DNA of 64,000 nucleotides, from positions 58,501 through 122,500 of the forward strand of contig JAMWET010001075.1 of NCBI GenBank assembly GCA_024036415.1. The letters are read 5' to 3'. The DNA is from Prochilodus magdalenae (Eukaryota; Chordata; Actinopteri; Characiformes; Prochilodontidae). The notes under the pieces are model-generated. The model searched no databases. It was not told where the DNA came from and saw only the letters and a program-made list of their open reading frames with translations. Below, piece after piece: positions 31,823 to 41,689 of the stretch. Each line of letters opens with the position of its first letter. The first letter of the stretch is position 1. The translations under genes were made by a program, and so were the position numbers.

Positions 31823-32303
31823 CAGGGGTTGGACAATGAAACAGGGGTTGGCCAATACAGCGTCAGTTGGTCTTGGGAATGACATATACTGCGTCCTGCA
31901 CAGTGGTCAGAGGGAGTTTAAGCCATTCTTCTTGCAGGATAGTGGCCAGGTCACTACGTGATGCTGGTGGAGGTTCGTCCTTCTTGGTGGTATGCTGACA
32001 TTGCCCTGGATACCGTGGCTCTTGATACATCACAAAGACTTGCTGTCTTGGTCACAGATGCTCCAGCAAGACGTGCACCAACAGTTTGTCCTCTTTTGCA
32101 CTCTGGTATGTCCCCCATAATGCTGTGTGCATTGCAGTATTTTGAGCAGAACTGTGCTCTTACCTGCTAACTGAACCTTCACACTCTGCTCTTACTGGTG
32201 CAATGTGCAATTAATGAAGATTGGCCACCAGGCTGGTCCAATTTAGCCATGAGACCTCCCACACTAAAATGACAGGTGTTTGAGTTTCATTGTCCAACCC
32301 CTG
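31823..32303 (-). mobile_element. Short non-autonomous Tc1/mariner element, copy 2 (inverted, one end damaged)
   Basis: It has the same inverted ends as 12437-12975 and a TA on both sides (31821-31822 and 32304-32305). At the end nearer 31823 the terminus CAGGGGTTGGACAATGAAAC is followed at once by a second CAGGGGTTGGCCAATAC. About 60 bp present in copy 1 has been lost between them, probably by recombination between short repeats. The same catalytic-domain deletion is present. Confidence 0.9.
31954..32118 (-). pseudogene. Tc1 transposase N-terminal HTH domain, truncated (54 codons), copy 2
   Basis: ATG at 32116-32118 opens MGDIPECKRGQTVGARLAGA and ends …TSTSIT with TAG at 31954-31956. It differs from 12622-12786 by a few substitutions (F6C, I11T and others), yet keeps exactly the same length and the same stop. 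That fits descent from one deleted master copy. Confidence 0.78.
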
Positions 32304-32367
32304 TAAATATCAGCATTATTATATCAATATATTAATATATCATATAAAACAAATGGAATTCCACCAA

Positions 32368-32655
32368 TTCCACCTCTAAAAGCTCCCTCACAGAAAGTTG
32401 CTACATGTTTATGATAGTCTGGAGAAGATTTCAGCCTTAAACTCCATTAATGGATTATTTCCAGGTTTTCCAGATTTTCCCGTCATCAGCATTCCATATA
32501 ACCCTCAGAGACATGTGTAGGCTCACTGGTGGTTTAGATATATAGTAGATAGAATGTCTATGTGTGTGTTGTAGACATGGAGACCCATGGTTCCCACCAC
32601 CACCACTGTAAAGAACATCTGGACCATCTCTCACCAAACCCGCTCTGGATTACTC
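32368..32655 (+). repeat. Dispersed repeat family 1, copy E
   Basis: It carries AAAGCTCCCTCACAGAAAGT, CCTTAAACTCCATTAATGG, GGTTTTCCAGATTTTCCC, GCTCACTGGTGGTTTAGATA, GTGTTGTAGACATGGAGACC and CCATCTCTCACCAAACCC. Relative to copies A-C it lacks the ATACTGCAGGGCGC… segment, an internal deletion. Confidence 0.75.
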
Positions 32656-33130
32656 TGTTCACATCCCAAACACATATGGAGAAATACATATGATGTCTAT
32701 TACATATAAAATGAAATATATTACAATATATAAGTAAATATATATTATACTACCATTCATACAATATATGAAAAGCGGCAATTCCTTATGTATTATACAA
32801 TATATTGTAATATATTTATCACTATATAAATATATGCAAAATATATGCACTTGTTTCCCATATATGACATTGTATTATTTAATATATTGCACTATATTTT
32901 CCAATACATTGCCATATATTATCGTTTCATAAGAGTTAATAAGACAAGTTCTTGTTTAATATGAATAATTTTGACTTTTATTATGACCACATTAATTGGA
33001 ATTAAGACTATCCAAGAAGCCCTTTAAGGTAGGGTGAGATGTCTGTACGGTGGGCTTCTCTTCTGTCTTGCTTATACTGACCTAATAAGAGACTGCATTC
33101 TAAACAAATGATGAAGCTGCATCAGGAAAT
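32656..33130. other. AT-rich intergenic DNA with imperfect ATATAT palindromes
   Basis: ATATATTACAATATATAAG, ATATATTGTAATATAT and similar words dominate 32680-32930. No gene seen. Confidence 0.5.
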
Positions 33131-33144
33131 GATCAGTGTTGATA

Positions 33145-33150
33145 TTTATT
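33145..33150 (-). promoter_or_regulatory. Poly(A) signal AATAAA of the small heat-shock gene
   Basis: TTTATT on the plus strand gives AATAAA on the minus strand, about 80 bp beyond the stop codon. This predicts a short 3' untranslated region. Confidence 0.65.
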
Positions 33151-33229
33151 AATAAAATTCCTCATCTACAAAACATAAAACTCGAAGGAAAGCAGCAGTG
33201 CGTGGTGAGAGAAATGGTCAGTTCATGCT

Positions 33230-33853
33230 TCAGGAGGTCTTCTCCAAGCCGTCCTCTGTTTTGCTGGTGTTGTCTCTGGTGAGGGGAAAGTCCAGGGAGG
33301 TTCTGAAGCGGATGGGGACGGTTCTCTCCTCTGAAGGATCCTGCTTGGTTTCGGCTTCGATGCGTAGGAGGCCGTCTTCAGCCTGAGTGCAGGTCAGCGC
33401 TGTGGGGTCAATGTGGTCAGGCAGGTCCACGCTTTGAATGAATCCAGCCGGCTTTGGTTCCGAAGGCGAGTCTGTTTGGGTGCTTGCCTTTGCAGCCATC
33501 ACCTCCAGCTTCCGCCCAGCCACGGTCACTGTGATTTCTTCTGGGGAGAAGCCCTGAGTGTCCAGAGTCCAGGCTAAGGTTCTGTCCTGGGACTGGCTTG
33601 TGCTGATTCTAGACGTGGAGGGGGAACAGAGGCTTTCCAGGGTCTCAAACAGGTCTCCATGGAGCCCGTCGGTCAGCTCTCTGAAGAGGCCCTCTCGGAT
33701 ATCTGTCCGGAAGTTCTCCATCAGCTGAGCTCTGCGCTGCTGGAAGTGCTCTCTGAGGCTAGCTACCGGGGTGCTACGTCTCGGCCAGAGCAGGTAGGTG
33801 GGCTCGAAGAAAGGGTCGTCCCCAAAGAGGCTCTCGATCAAGGACTGGGCCAT
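33230..33853 (-). CDS. Small heat-shock protein, HSP30 / HSPB9 / HSPB11-like (207 aa), intronless
   Basis: Encodes an ATP-independent holdase chaperone that should bind unfolding cytosolic proteins as oligomers. The N-terminal region holds PTYLLWPRR (residues 18-26), typical of HSP30-like proteins, then a charged helical part (31-75). The alpha-crystallin domain runs from about 90 to 178. It shows DTQGFSPEEITVTVAGRKLE (98-117) matching the family's D-V-x-G-F-x-P-E-E-I motif, FIQSVDLPDHIDP (138-150) and AEDGLLRIEA (158-167). A C-terminal V-P-I (179-181) fits the I/V-x-I/V tail motif. The family's conserved Arg before the Leu/Ile-Pro is Asp143 here. Length is usual for the group. No intron interrupts it, as in many HSP30-like genes. 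It has a TATA box at 34096, an AUG-free leader and a poly(A) signal at 33145. Exact orthology is undecided, so no symbol is given. Confidence 0.93.
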   Translation of the reverse strand: MAQSLIESLFGDDPFFEPTYLLWPRRSTPVASLREHFQQRRAQLMENFRTDIREGLFRELTDGLHGDLFETLESLCSPSTSRISTSQSQDRTLAWTLDTQGFSPEEITVTVAGRKLEVMAAKASTQTDSPSEPKPAGFIQSVDLPDHIDPTALTCTQAEDGLLRIEAETKQDPSEERTVPIRFRTSLDFPLTRDNTSKTEDGLEKTS

Positions 33854-34070
33854 CTTCCTGGCTTCTGTGTCTGAAGGGTTGCTTCTGGAGGTGCTGGAGC
33901 TTCTAGAGCTTTTGTGCTGGAGGCCTTGTTTCTGGACTCCCCGGAGCTTCTGGAGCTTCTGTGTTTGTAGTTTTGCTTCTGGAGCTTCTGGACTCCCTGG
34001 AGCTTCTGGTGCTTCTATATTTTCAGAAGCTGCTCTGGTTGTGGCTTTGCTTCTCTCTGGCTGGAGTGCT
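33854..34070 (-). promoter_or_regulatory. AUG-free, purine-rich 5' leader of the small heat-shock gene with 9-bp repeats
   Basis: Read on the minus strand, the leader has no ATG in any frame between the presumed start site near 34070 and the ATG at 33851-33853. It is made largely of imperfect CCAGAAGCT repeats with 9-bp spacing. It is also open in the coding frame with no stop. A long, AUG-free, adenine/purine-rich leader is a known feature of heat-inducible mRNAs translated during stress. The transcription start is inferred from the TATA box only. Confidence 0.5.
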
Positions 34071-34095
34071 TTGGCCTCAACAGACAGCTTAGCGC

Positions 34096-34105
34096 TTTAT
34101 ATATA
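34096..34105 (-). promoter_or_regulatory. TATA box of the small heat-shock gene
   Basis: The minus strand reads TATATATAAA in a GC-containing setting (…GGTGTATATATAAAGCGC…). It lies 243-252 bp upstream of the ATG. Weak candidate heat-shock element GGAACCTCCT is at 34124-34133 (one mismatch to GAAnnTTC). An ATF/CRE-like TGATGTCATCA is at 34156-34166. Confidence 0.65.
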
Positions 34106-34129
34106 CACCTCCTGCTAGAGCCTGGAACC

Positions 34130-34700
34130 TCCTACCACATCTCTTGTTACACCACTGATGTCATCACAGCGATATGAAACAAGCATGCCCAAGACGGTCA
34201 GCATACTAAAAGCAGCTTATGGCCATATCACGTTTAGATTTATGCTCTGCTGCCTCTTATTTCATCCTCGCTGTCCTCATTACACCCACTGGCAGTTAGT
34301 GTTGACCTTTGGCCCCTTGTTGATGCCGCACTGAGTGAGATCACTGTGATCGTTTTAAGCCTGGTGTGTCGGGAACCCTCCTCGGCTTTTTTGGTGAGCT
34401 TGTCTTACCCAAGAGGTATGCTGGCTAGCTTCGACTCTCATGATGTCATTTCCTATGAAATGACACTAACGAATGCCTTAAAGGTGCCACAGACTGCAAA
34501 CCTGTATGTACGGAGTAACAGTGTGATATACTGGGAACCTCAAACACTGTTGTTCCTCCTTCAAATCCAAATCCTGCATTTCCTAAAGAGGACGGGTAAA
34601 CAGGCCAACTCCCAGGCCAATTCCTAAACTGTTACAGAACAGATTCATTAATATTTACACCTACAGTATTTACATACGACCACAACGGAGCTACAGAGCC
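34130..34700. other. Unique DNA upstream of the small heat-shock gene
   Basis: Besides the possible regulatory motifs listed separately, I see no gene or repeat. A 93-codon plus-strand frame (34346-34627) has no recognisable domain. Confidence 0.4.
34444..34465. promoter_or_regulatory. Perfect 9-bp inverted repeat with STAT-like core upstream of the heat-shock gene
   Basis: TGTCATTTC, CTAT, GAAATGACA form a palindrome whose core TTCCTATGAA fits TTC-N4-GAA. It lies about 340 bp upstream of the TATA box. A chance palindrome is possible. Confidence 0.3.
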
Positions 34701-34730
34701 AAAGTAGTGGACTGTGTGGAGAAATCCAGT

Positions 34731-35520
34731 GTTCCAGGCTGTAGATTGGGAATGTCGGCACTTCTCATTCCCTTCCCAAGGAACCCAACTGTCAGCGTTC
34801 CAGGCTGTAGATTGGGAATGTCGGCACTTCTCATTCCCTTACCAAGGAGCGCAACTGTCAGTGTTCCAGGCTGTAGATTGGGAAGGTCGGCATTTCTCAT
34901 TCCCTTCTCAAGAACCCAACTGTTAGCGTTCCAGGCTGTAGATTGGGAATGTCGACACTTCTCATTCCCTTCCCAAGGAACCCAACTGTCAGTGTTCCAG
35001 GCTGTAGATTGGGAATGTCAGCACTTCTCATTCCCTTCCCAAGGAACCCAACTGTCAGTGTTCCAGGCTGTAGATTGGGAATGTCGGCACTTCTCATTCC
35101 CTTCCCAAGGAACCCAACTGTCAATATTCCAGGCTGTAGATTGGGAATGTTGGCACTTCTCATTCCCTTACCAAGGAACCCAACTGTCAGCGCTCCAGGC
35201 TGTAGATTGGGAATGTCGGCACTTCTCATTCCCTTCCCAAGGAACCCAAATGTCAGTGTTCCAGGCTGTAGATTGGGAACGTCAGCACTTCTCATTCCCT
35301 TCCCAAGGAACCCAACTGTCAGTGTTCCAGGCTGTAGATTGGGAATGTCAGCACTTCTCATTCCCTTCCCAAAGAACCCAACTGTCAGTGTTCCAGGCTG
35401 TAGATTGGGAATGTCGGCACTTCTCATTCCCTTCCCAAGGAACCCAACTGTCAGTGTTCCAGGCTGTAGATTGGGAATGTCGGCACATCTCATTCCCTTC
35501 CCAAGGAACCTAGCTGTCAG
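34731..35520. repeat. 66-bp tandem array, 12 copies, open on both strands
   Basis: Units begin GTTCCAGGCTGTAGATTGGG at 34731, 34797, 34863, 34928, 34994 and so on to 35456. All spacings are 66 bp except one of 65 bp (34863 to 34928). As 66 is divisible by three, frames of over 200 codons stay open on both strands; they are not genes. Each unit holds a nested inverted repeat: GTTCC…GGAAC outside and GGGAATG…CATTCCC inside. Confidence 0.95.
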
Positions 35521-35596
35521 CGGTACACGGTTAATGTTCATCTTTGAACCAGGCTGAAGTCGCTTCCTATTTACCAGTTTCTTAATCCAATGTTCT

Positions 35597-35664
35597 GTTC
35601 CACCTTAAATTCTGCTGCTTGTAAATGCACCTGAATATAACTCCAGCATCATTTAAGGTGGAAC
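35597..35664. repeat. 68-bp hairpin with 14-bp perfect arms
   Basis: GTTCCACCTTAAAT (35597-35610) and ATTTAAGGTGGAAC (35651-35664) are exact inverses around a 40-base loop. This could be a small palindromic element or the remains of one. It lies just beyond the 66-bp array. Confidence 0.6.
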
Positions 35665-36110
35665 CTGGTATTCTTAAAACAAGCTGAAGAACAGGAACTT
35701 TAGATCCCATATCTTTAACAGTATCCTGGGAAACTTTAATCCTGCACATTTCACTCCGAACAGTTTCCCAAACTCTTTGAGAATTTGACCCTGAAGAGGC
35801 TGAAAAGAGAAGCGGTCCCACCTTTATTACCATCACAACCCCAACAGCAGCCTGTAAGTAGCAGCCATGCTGTGTGGTTGTATCCTTGTTTGCCGGTTGA
35901 AGCAGATCATTTTAAACTGAAGTAGTGTCTTTAGATTTGAATGTGGGTTTGAATAGTCTATGACCCTTATGACATGATATGTTTAAATACTGTATCTGGT
36001 TGGTGTATGGTGTAGCTTGATCAGTAAGTGTTTTACAGCACATGCATCTCCAGACGACATCACGTTCATTAGATTTGAATGTATTTATAATAAAATGTGG
36101 CAGTGGTGTG
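35665..36110. other. Unique DNA
   Basis: No gene or repeat unit recognised. Confidence 0.4.
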
Positions 36111-36800
36111 CTGGTGGAAGTGGATCAGACATAGTATTAATGAGATGAATCGGGATCCTGAAATAATAAGGAATGATGAGGATGATCTAATATCCATTAA
36201 ACACAAGGACACAAGGATTAGACCACTCCATCCTACTAGATACGTGGGAAAACCTTGTAGGAGTAACAGGAAAAGCTCTTTCATGGTTCAGATCTTACTT
36301 AAGCGACCGCTATCAATTTGTAAATATAAACGGTCAATCGTCCACTCACACAAAAGCACAGTTTGGTGTTCCACAGGGATCTGTCTTAGGACCCATGTTA
36401 TTTACCTATATATGCACCACTCGGTACCATGATCAGAAACCAGAACATAAAGCTCCACTGCTACGCCGATGACACCCAATAAGATAGAGAGCTGTGTTAA
36501 AGACATAAGAGACTGGATGTCCAGTAACTTCCTCCCACTGAACTCTTCTTCTTTTTCAGAATCTGAAATTCTTCTTTTTGGTCCCAGAACTGTTAGAACC
36601 GAGCTATCTGCATTACCGCTCAATCTAAATAGCTTCTTAACTACACCAGGTACCTCAGTTAAAAGTCTTGGTGTCACGATCGATCCTGATCTGGCCTTCG
36701 ATGACCATATTACTAATATCACTAGAATAGCTTTTCCACATCTACGCAATATCACAAAACTAAGAAATGCACCGTCACTACAGGATGGAAAAAGCTAGTT
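36110..36800 (+). mobile_element. L2/CR1-clade LINE fragment with reverse-transcriptase motifs
   Basis: From about 36221 the frame reads [40 protein letters not shown] and [14 protein letters not shown]. After a small shift comes LHCYADDTQ, the Y-x-D-D catalytic box of reverse transcriptases, at about 36452-36480. After a deletion it continues DIRDWMSSNFLPLNSS, EILLFGPRT, SLGVTIDPDLAFDDHITNI and LRNITKLRN to 36795. Frameshifts, an internal deletion and loss of the 5' part and the tail make it inactive. Confidence 0.85.
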
Positions 36801-37200
36801 CACAGTACACAGTCCCATGTTCCTGATCTGTATTGTTTATGGGGAAGTGTTTATGAATGTGCTGTCTCTGCTGCTGAACTTCGCTACGTCACGGTGAGAA
36901 GTAAAGCGGTGTTTAGTCTGAGCTGTATTTAGGCTGCTGTTCCCTCCGGAGTAGTCTGAGGATTTACCCCCTGAGTTAATCCCGCAGGAACGCGGCTAAG
37001 CCAAGAACAGATACAGTCACTAGTAAAGCTCTCCAAACATCTCCAAGCTCCGCTCTCATCACAACCCTCAGCTATGATTCAGTTACACTGATATTTATAA
37101 CCATGACCTGGTTTACCACACACCACCCGCTAACGCTCTGAATACAGCACTGCAGTCACTGAGTAACTCATCTCCATAAATATAACCCCCAGAGTCAAGT
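36801..37200. other. Unique DNA
   Basis: No feature recognised. Confidence 0.4.
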
Positions 37201-37950
37201 TCAAAACAGCATACAGAATGATGCTATAATACAATAATATCCAGGATAAATATAATATATATATATATATATACATATATAATGAAATTATATGATGTTA
37301 TCAAATTTATTTTGCCAAAATGTATTTACAGTTTCCAGAATCTTTAAAAAAACAACCACGTTGAATTTATAACCAGTTTTACATCCAGGATGAAGCTACA
37401 AAAAAAAAATCATAATAAAGTTACAACAAGATAAATATCCAGAATAAAAGTGTAAAAAATTATTATCCAAACTAAAATGGCAATAAAAATTAAATCAGAA
37501 TTTAAATTTAGAAGTTAAAATCAAGGTAATATCCAGAATGAAACTAAATTATTTTTAATATCAGAATAAAATTGAAATAAATAAAAGACCAGAAAGAAAT
37601 TAATGTAAAGCTATAATCCAGAATTAAATGAAAATATTGTTAATATCAGAAATAAACTAAAATAAAGTTAGGACCCAGAGTGAAATCTAAATATTGTTCT
37701 TATTATGAAATGAAATTAAAATAAAAAGGATATGAAAAATATAATAAATCTAAAGTTAATAAGAATAAAAAAATGATACAAAGTACATTTCCAGATTGAA
37801 ATTCTGATAAGAAGTATAACGAGAATGTTGGAATTTGATGTATTTGAGTGGGATCATAAGTTTTATGTTTAAATGTTTTATAAGTTAAATTATAATACAA
37901 TCAATATTGCATATTAAAATGATATTAAAAAATATTTTTAGAATGTTCAA
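37200..37950. repeat. Very AT-rich degenerate tandem repeat
   Basis: TATCCAGAATGAAACTAAA, ATATCAGAATAAAATTG, AAAGACCAGAAAG and variants recur with irregular spacing of about 50-60 bp. A TATATA run lies at 37255-37280. No gene. Confidence 0.6.
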
Positions 37951-38213
37951 AAGTACTACTATCAAAGCAGAAACCTTTACAGAAAACACTACAAATACGT
38001 AATTACTGTTTATGTTCTTCTTGTGTTTGAACAAACTTGAAATATTTAGATTAATAAAGTCTACAGTGTGTAGATTTTTACTGAATACATAATAAACATT
38101 ATTAATATTCTGAGGTTTTGTGGCGTATACATAGATTTCCTCAAAAGGTTCTCATATTTATCAGCTGGAATTGCGAGGATTTAATACAACCACTCTAAAA
38201 TACAGTATATCAC

Positions 38214-38935
38214 TCAGACCAGCAGGGAACTACAGACCAACAGAGAACTACAGACCAAACGAGAACTATAGACCAGCAGAAAACTATAGATCACCAGGGA
38301 ACTACAGACCAGCAGAGACCTATAGACCAGCAGAAAACTATAGATCACCAGGGAACTACAGACCAGCAGAGACCTACAGACCAACAGAGACCTACAGACC
38401 AACGGAGAACTACAGACAGCAGAGACCGACAGACCAGCAGAAAACTACAGATCAACAGAGAACTACAGACCAGCAGAGAACTACAGACCAGCAGAGAACT
38501 ACAGACCAGCAGAGACCGACAGAGCAGCAGAAAACTACAGACCAACAGATAACTACAGACCAGCAGAGACCGACAGAGCAGCAGAAAACTACAGACCAAC
38601 AGAGAACTACAGACCAGCAGAGAACTACAGACCAGCAGAGACAGACAAACCAAGAGAAAACTATTGACCAACAGAGACCTATAGACCTGCTTCGACCTTT
38701 AGGACATTATAAGAACTACAGACCAACAGAAATCTACAGACCAGCAGAGACCTACAGACCAACAGAGACCTACAAACCAACTACAGACCAGCAGAGAACT
38801 AAAGACCAACAGAAAACTACAGACAAGTAGAGATCTACAGGCCAACTACAGACCAGCATCGAACTACAGACCAGCAGAGACCTACAGACTAACTACAGAC
38901 CAGCAGAGACCTACAGGCCAACACTGGACTACAGA
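38214..38935. repeat. 18-bp tandem array, block 1 (NYRPAE-type)
   Basis: The unit is about ACTACAGACCAGCAGAGA. As 18 is divisible by three, frames on both strands stay open and encode NYRPAE, TTDQQR or (minus) LLVCSS repeats. They are not genes. It is followed by CTCTCACTTTAACTCTCAAC at 38953 and a GA-rich tract. Block 2 (40262-41265) has the same right flank at 41269. Confidence 0.93.
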
Positions 38936-38989
38936 CCAGCAGCTGCTTCTGTCTCTCACTTTAACTCTCAACAACTCAGAGTACATTCG

Positions 38990-39213
38990 GGCATAAGAGA
39001 GAGAGAGAAAGAAGAAAGATTATACAGATGTACGAATGAAAAAGAAATACAGACTGAATAAGAGAAGAGAGATATAGAGAGGAAAAGAGGAAAAAAGGAA
39101 AAGAAAGAAAGAATGAGAAGAACAATAAATATGAGGAGAGAGAGAGAGAGAGAGAGAGAGAGGGTGGGAGGAAACGAAGAAAAGAAAGAAAGAATGAGAA
39201 GAACAATAAATAT

Positions 39214-39297
<84 letters not shown>
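38990..39297. repeat. GA-rich tract with (GA)n microsatellites and an 81-bp local duplication
   Basis: (GA)n runs lie at 39136-39162 and 39216-39295. The words GAATGAGAAGAACAATAAAT and ATGAGGAGAG before each run are 81 bp apart, so the shorter run and its flank were duplicated. Confidence 0.9.
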
Positions 39298-40261
39298 TAC
39301 CTGCAGTTCCTGCTAAAGCCTGTGGAGGTGCTGTTATGCTATTGGGTCTGTGAGCTTTCTAAGCTCTCTGCTAACCCAGCATGCAGTGAAGCATTCTGCA
39401 GCCAGGGGGCACTGCTGTATTACCTGGGAGGGATTTCTCCACTCATCCATCCCTCCAGCTGATGTCCCACACCAGCATAGCTCCGTCAGGGCTTCCTCTT
39501 TCGGTTCCTGAGAAATGATTGAGGTGCTGCAGAGGAGATACAGGAACAGATGCCTGAGATGAACAATCACAGACCTGCTCTTCCAGCGCCCTTCAGAAGA
39601 CACTCATGGACATCACAGTTACACAAGACAGTCAGAGCGGTGTCCACTCACTCTGCCTGCTGCTGGACAGGACTAGCGTTAGCCACTACGGCCCTGGAGA
39701 AACTTTCCTTTTAGCATCTCCCACTGGGGGGCTTTGGAGGGATCTTTTAGTCTGACAGCTCACCAGTACGCCTGACCTACAGCTGTCCCCTGAGTCCGCT
39801 AGCAGAGCTGGACAGAGAGAGGGATGTTTATATGTGTGTACTGTATCTACAGTACGGTGCTAGAAGCAGAGACCACCCTTCACTTATCCCATGTCCAGTC
39901 CAAAGGATCATTAAGTTAAAGTTGCTGGTTCTTCAGAAGGTCCCAGAAAAGCTACAGAGATAATGGAACTCCAATTAGATTCATTTGTGATAGCCCTGTA
40001 AACAGCCTCCCAGAGAGGTGGAGTCTCAGAGAGGTGGAGTCTCAGAGAGGTAAAGATGGGGGGAGGTCGCCACTCTGTGAAAAATTGTACCTCCAACTAG
40101 TGCAGCAATTAAAGAAGAAGAACATTCCTCAATGTACAGCAGCAAACAACTTGGAGATGATCATCATCTGCACCACATACTATCATTACAAGATAGAGAG
40201 ATCCAGAGAACCGGGAGAACCTCTGTATGCAAGGGACAAGAACCAGAACCTGTACTGGATG
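39298..40261. other. Unique DNA between the two 18-bp arrays
   Basis: No gene recognised. A small direct repeat GTGGAGTCTCAGAGAG occurs twice near 40019-40050. Confidence 0.4.
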
Positions 40262-41265
40262 GTCAGACTACAGAGAACTGCAGGCCAGCAGAGAACTACA
40301 GACCAGCAGAGAACTACAGACCAGCAGAGACCTACAGATCAACGGCAACCTACAGACCAGCACAGAACCACAGACCAGTAGGGAACTACAGACTAGCAGA
40401 GACATATAGACCATCAAAGAACTACAGACCAACCGAGAACTACATGCCAACAAAGAACTACAGACCAACAGAGAACTACAGACCAACAAAAAACTACAGA
40501 CCAACAAAGAAATACAGGCCAGCACAGACCTACAGACCAACAGAGAATTACAGACCAACAAAGAAATACAGACCAGCAGAAAACTACAGACCACCGGAGA
40601 ATTACAGACCAACAAAAACATACAGGCCAACAAAGAAATGCAGACCAGCAGAGAACTGAGAACTACAGACAAGCAGCGACCTACAGACCAGCGGAGAACT
40701 ACAGACCAACAAAGAAATGCAGACCAGCAAAAAACTACAGACAAGCGGCAACCTAGAAACCAAAGGAGACCTACAGACCACCGGAGGACTACAGACCAGC
40801 AGAGAACTACAGACCAGCGGCAACCTACAAACCAAAGGAGACCTACAGACCACCGGAGAACTACAGACCAGCAGAGAACTACAGACCAGCGGAAAACTAC
40901 AAACCAAAGGAGACCTACAGATCACCGGAGAACTACAGACCAGCAGAGAACTACAGACCAGCGGAAAACTACAAACCAAAGGAGACCTACAGATCACCGG
41001 AGAACTACAGACTAGCAGAAAACCACAGACCAGCTGAGACAAACAGACTATCAGAGAACTACAGACCCATGGAGAAATACAGACCAGTGGAAAACTACAG
41101 ACCAACAGAGAACTACAGACCAGCAATAAATAAACTACAGACCAACAGAGACATACAGACCAGCGAAGACCTACAGACCAACATAGAACTATAAACCCGC
41201 AGAGACCTACAAACCAATAGAGAACTACAGACCAGCAGAAAACTACAGACCAATGTAGACCTACA
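40262..41265. repeat. 18-bp tandem array, block 2
   Basis: Same unit family as block 1, with more variants (CCAACAAAGAAATACAGA, CCAGCGGCAACCTACAAA). A higher-order piece of about 72 bp (four units, containing CAAACCAAAGGAGACCTACA) recurs around 40830-41000. Long frames on both strands come from the repeat. Confidence 0.93.
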
Positions 41266-41685
41266 GATCTCTCACGTTAACTCTCAACAACTCAGAATAC
41301 ATTCACACATAACCACAGAGTGTGAAAGGGAGAGAGAGGAACAGAGAGAGATCAAGAGAGAACAAGAGAGGAAGAAAGACAAAAAATGAATAATAATAGA
41401 AAATATGAAAGAAACAGAATGAATGAATGAATGAATGAATGAATGAATGAAAATATGAATGAATGAGAGAAAGACTGCGCTACAGTTTACTACGCTACAC
41501 TGCTGGGATCAGGAACACCTCCCAACTCCATCGTCTAGGAACACAGTTCACCACTGCTCCACAAGAACACATTAAAACTCCACCATGCCAGCAATAAACC
41601 AGACATACACGGATCCGGAAACAGCCCCGCCCCCTTCTCCGGACCCCAGCTCAGTTAAGATGGACTAAGGAGAAGCAGCACAGTG
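41266..41685. repeat. GA-rich flank, (GAAT)n run and unique DNA
   Basis: The flank GTTAACTCTCAACAACTCAG matches the right flank of block 1. (GAAT)n at 41419-41450 is a short microsatellite. The remainder to 41685 is unique with no gene. Confidence 0.7.
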
Positions 41686-41689
41686 TTCT

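Noticed and set aside
33890..34020. Heat-shock elements in the 9-bp repeats of the leader
   Set aside because: TTC/GAA-like half-sites occur but with 9-bp period; heat-shock elements need inverted 5-bp units. The repeats also lie downstream of the TATA box.
34707..35557. 268-, 214- and 204-codon frames on both strands
   Set aside because: All follow from the 66-bp unit being divisible by three.
36110..36800. Endogenous retrovirus, because of YADD-type reverse-transcriptase motif
   Set aside because: Flanking text ([32 protein letters not shown]) is of the L2/CR1 LINE type; no LTRs, protease or integrase.
38171..41126. Long NYRPAE, TTDQQR and LLVCSS frames
   Set aside because: Products of the 18-bp array on both strands; no non-repetitive part.
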